This document shows positions 7,601-13,490 of a stretch of DNA of 13,490 bases, piece by piece. Origin of the DNA: Phoronis pallida (taxonomy: Eukaryota > Phoronida > Phoronidae); contig JAOXYC010155551.1 in the NCBI GenBank assembly GCA_028565715.1, forward strand, positions 1-13,490, given 5' to 3'. Below the pieces are notes generated by a model. That model did not search any database. It had not been told where the DNA came from and worked only from the letters and a program-made list of their open reading frames with translations. Numbering within the stretch: the first letter of the stretch is position 1; each line of letters starts with the position of its first letter. The translations under genes were made by a program, and so were the position numbers.

Positions 7601-8847
7601 TAATTCTATAGCTCGCATCCTATGGAGGGAAACTCAAATTCAATATCGGTTGGAGAGGCGTTGCAGGAGGAAGCCCTGAAAGTGGTTTCGATGTTGTACT
7701 CTGGGTAAATATTTGAGAATTTGCAATAATCAATCTTAAAAAGTATTATTTCATCTTTATATAATAAATCGACTACTTTTTTGAGATTGTTTAAAGAGAC
7801 AAAAGTTAAGTAGTATAATAACACAACAAGCTAGGTTTGTTTAAGATCAAGGCCCATAGAATTGTTGTTATCCCTAAAACTGTTACTCGCATTTGAGAAC
7901 ATTTATTTACATGTATAATATGCAAATTGTCAAGTTGATAGAACTTACACTGATTATTATTTATTTCAGAACTTGAAGAATCAACTTTATCACAGATTTG
8001 ATACTCCACCAAAGATGGATACATTTACTAAATATGAAATCCCACTGACTGAGGTGATATTTCTTATTATTGCAATAAAGCTAAGGACGATTTGATAGGT
8101 TGCCCAATCTCTAGCAAGAGCAAGTCCGAATTTATAAATTTTCATTTCTAATGGAATTAAAATTGATATGATTTACCCAAGATGTCTTAACAATCGCTAA
8201 ACTCAAAAGCTTTCTGAACAAACGTTGAAATGTTTGCAGACCGTATTCCGACTCTTGTACTGAAATGCCTAATGATTGTCACCATGGCTTACTGTGTAAA
8301 ATCTGGAAAGTATAGCTTAGTTGGAGGTATTTGTACACCATCTTCATCTCAACGATTCGAGACACAACAACCGCAGCAACAATATTATAAACAACACTGA
8401 AGACATGTGAAGTAAGATTTACAAAATTAGATTGCTTATTTGGTCACTTACTTAAAGTGTCACTTTCTTCAAACCGCTGGCATAGCAGCATATATTAATT
8501 CAGACAACCGCTTTCGCATTTTCAATTGATTATTTATTACTACAGGGTGTATACGCCGTTCTTTAACTACATGTAGCATAATATTGAAATGTTTCAACAT
8601 CCAGAAATCGTTCACCGCATTCTATAGCGGACGTACAGACACATCCCGTGAAGAGTTTTTGGCTATTCTCTCGGACCTTGATGGCATCTTTATCAGAGCC
8701 AATTACAACACAATGGAAAACCAAGGAGTACTACGTGACATCTCCATGGATTTTGCAGCTAAAGACCCGACACCAGGCAACGAGTTGATGACATCTGTGG
8801 AACAATGTGAATGTCCCTTTCCTTTCGCTGGTCTTTCTTGTCAACAG
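4589..8847 (+). CDS. secreted laminin EGF / laminin IV type A domain protein (8 exons, 3' end not resolved)
   Basis: Eight exons (4589-4622, 5062-5097, 5372-5457, 6626-6769, 7042-7260, 7612-7704, 7970-8053, 8605-8847) join in frame to 313 residues. Residues 1-18 form a signal peptide. Residues 28-78 form an LE module with Cys 29, 49, 51, 60, 63 and 78. Residues 81-90 start a split LE (Cys 81, 83, 90). Residues about 95-296 form a laminin IV type A (L4) domain, with hallmarks FFKMPSIFLGNK/LASYGGKL and SREEFLAILSDLDGIFIRANY. Residues 297-313 restart the split LE (Cys 300, 302, 311). This LE-L4-LE arrangement is known from laminin alpha and gamma chains and perlecan, which are extracellular-matrix proteins. 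Here it follows the signal peptide directly. Borders from exon 3 on are phase 0. What follows residue 313 is unclear. The domain call is firm; orthology to laminin or perlecan is not established. Confidence 0.9.
5062..5097 (+). CDS. exon 2: end of the signal peptide
   Basis: A 36 bp exon lies between TATTTATTCAG and a GTGAGT donor, phase 1 at both ends. It adds GILMVSAPYNDA, which completes the hydrophobic core and a small-residue cleavage region (VSA near residue 18). Direct joining to exon 3 restores an Asp codon and an open frame. Confidence 0.65.
5372..5457 (+). CDS. exon 3: N-terminal half of the first LE module
   Basis: The acceptor is CTTTTTCTTCAG and the donor is CAAG|GTATAT (phase 0 out). 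It encodes IVIECDHRGTVPGQ and on to GQCTCK, the usual first half of a laminin EGF module. The first and third cysteines of the standard eight are missing: E occupies the CxC start and the HRYAP segment has no Cys. Those two normally bond with each other. Confidence 0.85.
5686..6251. mobile_element. inverted-repeat element in an intron carrying a Penelope-type GIY-YIG fragment
   Basis: The left arm (5686-5809) and right arm (6126-6251) are about 125 bp near-perfect reverse complements. They share GGGTAAAAT, ACTTGGAGACTTA, GTTTATAGCAGAGCCACT, CCTTGATCACGTG and CTTGCCGCTAGACG. Between them, on the minus strand, lies a GIY-YIG nuclease ORF. The element sits in the intron between exons 3 and 4 of the laminin-type gene, in antisense orientation. 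It has the shape of a MITE or snap-back insertion; no clear target-site duplication was seen next to the arms. Confidence 0.75.
5699..6154 (-). CDS. GIY-YIG endonuclease domain, Penelope-like element fragment
   Basis: The minus strand is open for about 150 codons from just after a TGA (6155-6157) to a stop at 5699. In order it shows VVY (GIY equivalent, 6107-6115), NC, HFYIGETKRTIATRFAEH (YIG motif and conserved Arg), GVREHLQTYGH, an ILAKEERWYSRKVKE helix with the probable catalytic Glu, and PPLNRDQGLQLPPI with the conserved Asn. This is the pattern of the C-terminal endonuclease of Penelope-like retroelements, which nicks DNA for target-primed reverse transcription. No reverse transcriptase is present and no good ATG lies at its head. 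Both ends of the frame are made of inverted-repeat sequence. It is most likely a truncated relic that still looks intact as a domain. Confidence 0.72.
   Translation of the reverse strand, partial: PRIDVLAARRQSCVVYQVNCDRVPSHFYIGETKRTIATRFAEHVKPDNVSGVREHLQTYGHTVSLDKVIILAKEERWYSRKVKETVQIKVKRPPLNRDQGLQLPPINENILMPERRLAARRSKRDHPHVIKDLWRRSETKWLCYKLKSPSH
6626..6769 (+). CDS. exon 4: end of the first LE module and start of the split LE
   Basis: The acceptor is TTGTATTATTTCAG, phase 0. The exon reads INSEGRRCDRCKDGFFNL, continues to the DNPDGC end of LE, then CFCFDRADRCSSAEGF, which is the usual junction into an L4 domain. The donor was placed at GCG|GTATTG because it is phase 0 like the next acceptor. 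GAAG|GTTTCA at 6753 would be phase 1 and was not used. Confidence 0.9.
7042..7260 (+). CDS. exon 5: first third of the laminin IV type A domain
   Basis: The exon runs from the CCCATCAG acceptor to a consensus AAG|GTAAGT donor, phase 0 at both ends, 73 residues. It ends in the typical L4 text FFKMPSIFLGNK. The frame remains open past the donor for 40 codons, but that extension does not match L4, whereas the spliced join does. Confidence 0.9.
7612..7704 (+). CDS. exon 6: L4 core, SYGGKL motif
   Basis: The acceptor is TATATAATTCTATAG and the donor is TGG|GTAAAT. It encodes 31 residues starting LASYGGKLKFNIGW, the most conserved motif of L4 domains, and continues the FLGNK end of exon 5 without a gap. 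Confidence 0.9.
7970..8053 (+). CDS. exon 7: L4 middle segment
   Basis: The acceptor is ATTATTTATTTCAG and the donor is GAG|GTGATA, phase 0, 28 residues (NLKNQLYHRF to YEIPLTE). It corresponds to the L4 stretch between the SYGGKL core and the REEFL helix region. Confidence 0.85.
8605..8847 (+). CDS. exon 8: L4 C-terminal part and second half of the split LE
   Basis: The exon starts after TTTCAACATCCAG in phase 0 and ends at CAG|GTATAA. It has 81 residues with the L4 signature TSREEFLAILSDLDGIFIRA, then VEQCECPFPFAGLSCQQ, the restart of the split LE (Cys 4, 5, 6). The seventh LE cysteine would be the very next residue, so the reading must continue in another exon. Confidence 0.92.
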
Positions 8848-9095
8848 GTATAATATCCAAATATACAAAGATAATTGCACTGTTTAAAAAATGATCAAAT
8901 CAACTAAGTAGATCAAACTAGAGTGTACTTCAGACCATTCGACTCAGGTCGAGGGACTGTATCAATCGTCTTACGGTTTCTTAATACCCCGTCATACTCA
9001 GCAAAAATCAGCAGGAATGAACAGGAATCAGCAAGAATCACGTTTTTTTCAAAATTCGAGCTGCATTCCGGCGGCCATTTCAAATTGAGCAGCGT

Positions 9096-9331
9096 TGTTG
9101 GAACGCTGTTGGAATACTTGGAATGATTCGTGCTCGCCCTTGGCGTATTGGCGTTCAAATGCAGTTCGAATGTCGTTGGAATACCTGGAATGTCGTTGGA
9201 ACGCAGTAGAAACAACTGGAATGCAATTCGAATCCCTATGATTGCACTTTGAATACTACGAACGTACTTCGAATGCGTTACAAATCTACTTAGAATGCGT
9301 TCAGAATGTATCGCGAACGCCGTTGGAATGG
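9096..9331. repeat. degenerate short tandem array with ~10-11 bp periodicity
   Basis: The stretch is made of about 22 diverged units around GTTGGAATNC or TTCGAATGC, mostly 10-12 bases apart (GTTGGAACGCT, GTTGGAATACTT, GTTCGAATGTC, GTTGGAATACCT and so on). Similar units recur at 9671-9750 (TTCGGGACATT, ATTCGAGG, TTCGAACGAC, TGGAACGCAC, TTTGAACCC). The open frames here are products of the repeat. Confidence 0.6.
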
Positions 9332-9424
9332 TCCCAAGTGCGGTATAAAAACGCATTTTCGATCAATATCAGCCAGGACTTAAAGTACAGACACTCCTGG
9401 ATCGTGTTGTTTTGTCCCCTTCAG

Positions 9425-9469
9425 TGCCATCCTCCGGCAAGACTTGCTTGGAAATCTTCACCATTCTAA
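9425..9469 (+). CDS. weak candidate terminal exon for the laminin-type gene
   Basis: A strong acceptor (GTTTTGTCCCCTTCAG) is followed in phase 0 by TGC, which would place the seventh LE cysteine exactly after ...SCQQ. The frame then reads CHPPARLAWKSSPF and stops. The cysteine spacing is right but the expected GYYR-type LE continuation is absent, and it lies in repeat-rich DNA. It could be chance. Confidence 0.2.
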   Translation, partial: CHPPARLAWKSSPF

Positions 9470-9852
9470 GTTGGGTCATCAGGGGATTCTGGGACAGCAT
9501 CTCATTTTTTGTGCGTTTCCTCGACTAGAGCTTGACTTCTTGGCCTTATTTCCCTACTGTTTTGGCGACATAACGAGACAATGAAAACTTACTTGACGTT
9601 AATGTGTGTTTTTAAGCGATTTGGTAGTATTTTATACAGAGTTCAAGAAAGTAGTATTTTGTGTCACTTCCAAAGCAATTCAAAGTGTGTTCGGGACATT
9701 CTGACTGAATTCGAGGTTTATTCGAACGACTGGAACGCACTTTGAACCCAGTTACTAAAGAGGAGTGACATAATCAGCATATGCTTAGCGATACTCGATT
9801 GTCGCGTAGGGACAACAGACCATCGTTTGAGATGGGCTGTATCAGAGACTAA

Positions 9853-10287
9853 AGCTAGCCGCACACGAGGCATCATCGGTGCACGTTATCAATGCACTCT
9901 TTTACGCAGCTAAAGAAGTTGCCCTCGGACGGTGCATCGATGGTTGCATCGTTAACACAGATATCACATGACCACTAAAATTTTGTGACGTGTGACATGT
10001 CACATGAACTTCGCCGCGCACGTGAAATGATGCGGCTGCTATTGTTTACAAAGACAAGCAAAGCTCAAAGTAACGCATGCGCAATGATTGTATTTCGTGC
10101 ATCGTTGATGCAGGTCGCCCGGACACGGTGCATCAACGATGCAGTGAATCGTTGATATCAAACTCGATAGATGTGTCTGCATCGATGATGCGCACCGTTG
10201 ATGCAGTAAAAGGTAGGCCGCAGACGAGGCATCGGTGATGCTGCACCGATGGCGTGCACCATCTCGATACCTCGTGTGCGACCACCT
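9853..10287. mobile_element. PIF/Harbinger-like MITE with TAA target-site duplication
   Basis: The left end AGCTAGCCGCACACGAGG and the reverse complement of the right end AGGTGGTCGCACACGAGG match over most of about 22 bp. The element is flanked by TAA on both sides (9850-9852 and 10288-10290), the TWA-type duplication usual for PIF/Harbinger. It is about 435 bp, GC-richer than its surroundings and without a transposase. A second start-like copy (AGGTAGGCCGCAGACGAGG, from 10208) makes the last 80 bp look like a smaller element. An internal TGCATCGTTGATGCA / TGCATCAACGATGCA pair (10098-10112, 10129-10143) forms a hairpin. Confidence 0.62.
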
Positions 10288-10733
10288 TAAGATAAAACCT
10301 GCACCAAGCTATCGATGAATGCACGCTGGTACATGCGTTTGCTGGCGGTTGGATCAACAAACGCACTTCTGGTGACGTTAAGCGTTTATTTGATAATGTA
10401 CATGACCATGGCAAGTCATTCGGTCACATCTCAAGGAAAGGTGCAACGAACTAATTATCGCACGACAGTCTTGCGATGACCGTACAATCATCGTGGAACG
10501 GGTCAAACTTTTTGTCGTGAACCCGTCGTGGTGGCTCCATTGTGACTATGGCGACATTTGGTCAATAAATTTGGATAAACTATTAGCCCTCAAACCTGAA
10601 CGTTTTTTTCAAATATTGAGGGTTTTCGAAGTTTCCAGTCAAAAAAATCAGTTAAAAAGCGGGTTACGGATATAGAAAGTAAGAAATATTTTTATTTATT
10701 GAAATAAAAGGATTTGCATTTTCTTTTTTCCAG

Positions 10734-10777
10734 GAAGGGCCAGCTGTCATACGATTCCCTCCTATGAGAGCAGGGAG
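10734..10777 (+). CDS. possible small exon (44 bp), phase 0 to 2
   Basis: An excellent acceptor (GCATTTTCTTTTTTCCAG) and a GAG|GTAGGT donor bound an open segment reading EGPAVIRFPPMRAG in phase 0, compatible with exon 8 of the laminin-type gene. It can join in frame to either 12223-12259 or 12967-13053. It does not supply the missing LE cysteine, so it may belong to an alternative transcript or not be coding. Confidence 0.25.
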
Positions 10778-10966
10778 GTAGGTTCGATTTATCGGTCCTT
10801 CTTAAATGTTAAGGGTTTAGATATTTGACGACTTGCGCTCTTCTCAAAAGTGTTTAAACAAAACCATTTCAGTTTTGTGGTCACAACACTGATAATTAAT
10901 TTAACGAAAGTTCCCGCGGTTAAAGACTGATTACAACTATATACTACTGTTGAACTTCTCTAAATG

Positions 10967-11005
10967 CCGCACACATAGCGCGAATGTTGCGCGCAATGTG
11001 TGCGG
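10967..11005. repeat. GC-rich perfect-stem hairpin
   Basis: CCGCACACAT pairs with ATGTGTGCGG (10 bp), then after one A-A mismatch GCGCG pairs with CGCGC around a 7-base loop. It could be a foldback remnant or a structured RNA element; no poly-T or gene context supports a terminator. Confidence 0.5.
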
Positions 11006-11020
11006 GTAGCTTTACGCATG

Positions 11021-11545
11021 TTCTGACCCATTGTGTCCAAATGGACACAATGGGCTGGGCGTTCTGACCCATTATGTCCAAATTGGCCCATTATGTCCAA
11101 ATCGACCCATTGGGTCTAAATTGACCCATTGTGTCCAAATGGACACAATGGGCTGGGGGTTCTGACCCATTGTGTCCAAATTGACCTATTGTGTCCATTT
11201 AGCGCATTTGCGTTTTTCCAGACATGTTTAACTTCTGGACATTGACAATTTTTAAAATCATCGAACTTTTTAAGTTTTCTATTTGAGTAGGAAAAATGTG
11301 ATTTTCCTGGAAAATGTTCGAAATTTATTTTTTAAATTGCAGAAAACTTTGATAACATTTTTTGAGAAAGATTTTCGAACAGTTTTGAACTTGACCATCT
11401 GTTTTGATATTTTTCTAATGTGTCCATATGGACATAATGGACCAGGCCTCTTGACCCATTGTGTCCAAATTGACCCATTGTGTCCAAATGGACACAATGG
11501 GGGGTTCTGACCCATTGTGTCCAAATTGACCTATTGTGTCCATTT
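11021..11545. repeat. minisatellite with GACCCATTGTGTCCAAATT-type 19 bp units in two clusters
   Basis: Clusters at 11021-11200 and 11416-11545 are built from units such as GACCCATTATGTCCAAATT. Three times the unit forms a perfect hairpin, CCCATTGTGTCC-AAAT-GGACACAATGGG (11027-11054, 11125-11152, 11474-11501). The ORFs crossing this region on both strands are repeat artefacts. Confidence 0.75.
11158..11320 (+). repeat. first copy of a ~165 bp direct duplication
   Basis: This block starts in the minisatellite and runs through ACTTCTGGACATTGACAATT to GTGATTTTCCTGGAAAATG. It recurs at 11503-11670 with few differences. Confidence 0.75.
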
Positions 11546-11670
11546 AGCGCATATGCGTTTTTGTTGACATGTTTGACTTCTGGACATTGACAATTTTTAA
11601 AATCATCGAATATTTTAAGTTTTCTAAGTGTCTGAGTAGGAAAAATGTGATTTTTCTGGAAAATGTACGA
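11503..11670 (+). repeat. second copy of the ~165 bp direct duplication
   Basis: It matches 11158-11320 apart from scattered substitutions and small indels (for example GCATATGCG for GCATTTGCG, and an insertion before GAGTAGG). Both copies follow minisatellite units, so unit and spacer were probably duplicated together. Confidence 0.75.
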
Positions 11671-11734
11671 TATGTTTGGACTCAGAAAATGAAACTTGCC
11701 TGTTTAGAAGTTCGTGTACCATACTTCCTAAATG

Positions 11735-11792
11735 ACTTTTCTAGCCTAAAATAAGTATAGGGGGGCAAACACTTTATTTTAGGCTAGAAAGT
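11735..11792. repeat. 22 bp inverted repeat with a 14-base G-rich loop
   Basis: ACTTTTCTAGCCTAAAATAAGT (11735-11756) is almost the exact reverse complement of the segment at 11771-11792, apart from two one-base length differences. The loop contains GGGGGG. It may be the joined ends of a transposon or a cruciform-forming foldback. Confidence 0.6.
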
Positions 11793-12222
11793 GAGTCGCT
11801 GTCACTAAGGACACAATTAGTCAGAAGGCCTGGCCATTTTTATGAAAAATATTTCCTGGCTGATAAGCCGCTGAAGACGCATTCTCAACGAATCGCGATA
11901 ATTGGGCATCCGAAAAACTCAATTTTCGAGTGGTGTTATCTGTGGAGCTGATTTCATAATTTTCGTGACATTAGTGTATAAATAGCACGTTTTTGAAAGT
12001 TTCGTGAAAATGTAAAATGTATTTTCAAAGTTATTAGATGGTTTATGAAAACACCTGCATAACTTTGAAAAATACACCTACACTGTATTCTGTCGTTTCC
12101 CATGACATTTTGTTATTGCGTACTTCAGGAAATACATGAACTAATTTTTGTATTTGAAAAACTTTGTATAATTGGGAAAAAACATATCCTGGTAGGTTTT
12201 TACCTGTTATTTAATTTTACAG
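11793..12222. other. AT-rich stretch without a recognised feature
   Basis: No convincing exon, RNA gene or repeat was seen here on either strand. Confidence 0.4.
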
Positions 12223-12259
12223 ACCGAGTACGATGCTACATCCGAACACTTTTTCACGG
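12223..12259 (+). CDS. possible 37 bp exon (weak)
   Basis: A good acceptor (TGTTATTTAATTTTACAG) and a CGG|GTAATG donor enclose 37 open bases. Joined after 10734-10777 it reads RPSTMLHPNTFSR and ends in phase 0; read in phase 0 it gives TEYDATSEHFFT. The frame is undecided and there is no domain support. Confidence 0.15.
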
Positions 12260-12381
12260 GTAATGAAGCATGGTGGCCATTTTTAACGTTGTTAGTTGAA
12301 AACAAGTGGAATGTAATACGTGTTTGTGGCAATTTTTATAAGAACAGCAGACTTTGAAAACAAACAACTTGCATCTTAAAA

Positions 12382-13408
12382 TGTCCCGTAAATGATTCGA
12401 CAAGTCCCGTAAGTGATAGTCATTTGATAATTGATATTCACTCTTAATTTTTTGTTATTTCTAATCCATCACGTATCTAAAACTAAGTTTAGGATGGACT
12501 TCACTTGAAAAAATCGTGAAGTCTCCAGTGGTAATGTTGTTCGAGGAGTTTAAGTAGTTTAAACAACTCAGAAATATCAAAAAAGTCATTTTTTATTTGT
12601 AGTGATTAAATTGAATACGTTCGTAAGGGAAGCGAATTAACCACGTTTTAAAACTGACCGCAATTCCTAGTCTCACGAAACCAACCCGGCCTGAGAAACT
12701 AATTTAAATGAAAGGATCTTTCAGGACATATTCAACGAAGAATGTCCCGTAATTGATGCCATAAATGGTCTTAAACGTCTGAAAAATAATAAACTTCATA
12801 GTTCTAATCTAAATGTCTGACATGTAGACATCAGGAAACCTATAAAAATTGTTTGGTTTCTGTATTGTGAGGTTATTGAGTCAGTTACAAAATGCACCGT
12901 GTCAAAGACTCCTACAAGCTGTTTTTGCAAATCTCATTGATGTTCTTAATGATTGCCAAACCATAGGTGCGCCATGGTGAAAAACCTCCATAACGAATAT
13001 AATATTTCTGTGGGTGAGGACATCACTTTCATTCTTGAAGTATATGACGACAGGTTGAAGAGTCGCCGGCTTCCCGTTCCAATGGATCACTTACGGGACA
13101 TTAAATATCATTTACGGGACAATTTTGGGACCACATTTTTCAGTACCATACAAGCACACGTGGTAATAACTGTAATAATATTGTGTTATTTTGTTATTTT
13201 GACCTTGATCGAAAAAAGCTGTCCCGTAAATGATGGCTCGTAAATGATTTGCTACTCATGTAAAAGCCAAAAAAGATAATTATAATCCCATCATATTATT
13301 TCAAAACGTGTTTTGTCAATTGCATGTTGTAACAGCTTTGTGCTATCGTTAGAGGTTTTGTAATACAAAAGCGATATGGTTACTACAACTGGCTGACTCG
13401 TAAATGAT
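12382..13408. repeat. cluster of eight TGTCCCGTAAATGAT-like words
   Basis: Plus-strand copies start near 12382, 12404, 12743 and 13220. Shortened CTCGTAAATGAT copies lie at 13237 and 13397. Reverse-strand copies (ATCATTTACGGGACA type) lie at 13086 and 13107. Spacing is irregular (about 20 to 340 bases) and both orientations occur, so it is not a simple tandem array. Confidence 0.65.
12967..13053 (+). CDS. possible exon with Ig-like text (weak)
   Basis: After a modest AAACCATAG acceptor the frame reads CAMVKNLHNEYNISVGEDIT and on to FILEVYDD before a CAG|GTTGAA donor, phase 2 in and out, so it can join to 10734-10777. NISVGEDITFILEV resembles the A'-B strands of an immunoglobulin-type domain, but the B-strand cysteine is missing. 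Past the donor the frame runs into copies of the CCCGTAAATGAT word, so that extension is not protein-like. Confidence 0.22.
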
Positions 13409-13490
13409 CTAGGAATTGTCCCAAGCGCCTTCTCGAGAAAGCACATGCTGTGACAATCCAGCAATGAACTAAGGCAACAAAAAATCATTG

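Noticed and set aside
8913-9356. 147-codon minus-strand ORF
   Set aside because: Most of it is a translation of the degenerate 10-11 bp array; no domain or splice support.
11279-11754. ORFs of 61-81 codons on both strands
   Set aside because: They are translations of minisatellite and its duplicated spacer.
1-13490. CRISPR array, bacterial operon or phage system
   Set aside because: No regular repeat-spacer pattern and no prokaryotic gene organisation; the coding evidence is intron-containing and metazoan.

Overview
The window looks like nuclear DNA from an intron-rich, AT-rich metazoan, most likely an invertebrate; I cannot name the species. The reasons are: short exons with GT/AG borders and pyrimidine tracts, an extracellular-matrix module (laminin EGF plus laminin IV type A), a pol III tRNA-like unit, a Penelope-type GIY-YIG fragment and several foldback/MITE-like repeats. 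There are no bacterial-style long ORFs or operons.

Region 1 (1-4208). Small exon-like stretches on the minus strand (1-124, 290-361, 827-898, 1730-1780) are all compatible with phase 0 joins. They may belong to a secreted cysteine-rich protein whose signal-peptide exon lies at 4160-4208. Middle exons are not resolved, so this gene is tentative. A competing plus-strand two-exon model covers 623-902. The rest holds a long foldback repeat (2252-2485), a degenerate tRNA-Ile-like unit (2943-3035) and a patch of overlapping unassigned ORFs (3357-3870). I see nothing else convincing in 903-1729, 1781-2251 or 2486-2942.

Region 2 (4209-8847). About 380 bp of non-coding DNA separates the tentative minus gene from a well supported plus-strand gene, so the two would be divergent. 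The plus gene has eight exons that join in phase: a signal peptide, one laminin EGF-like (LE) module lacking two cysteines, the first half of a split LE, a complete laminin IV type A (L4) domain, and the start of the second LE half (313 residues in the window). Its fourth exon is preceded by a long intron carrying a 566 bp inverted-repeat element with a minus-strand GIY-YIG nuclease ORF.

Region 3 (8848-13490). How the laminin-type gene continues is unresolved; weak candidate exons are at 9425, 10734, 12223 and 12967. Otherwise the region is repeat-rich: a degenerate array with roughly 10-11 bp periodicity (9096-9331, resuming 9671-9750), a PIF/Harbinger-like MITE with a TAA duplication (9853-10287), a GC-rich hairpin, a 19 bp minisatellite with perfect hairpins inside a ~165 bp direct duplication (11021-11670), a 22 bp inverted repeat (11735-11792), and eight copies of a TGTCCCGTAAATGAT-like word (12382-13408).
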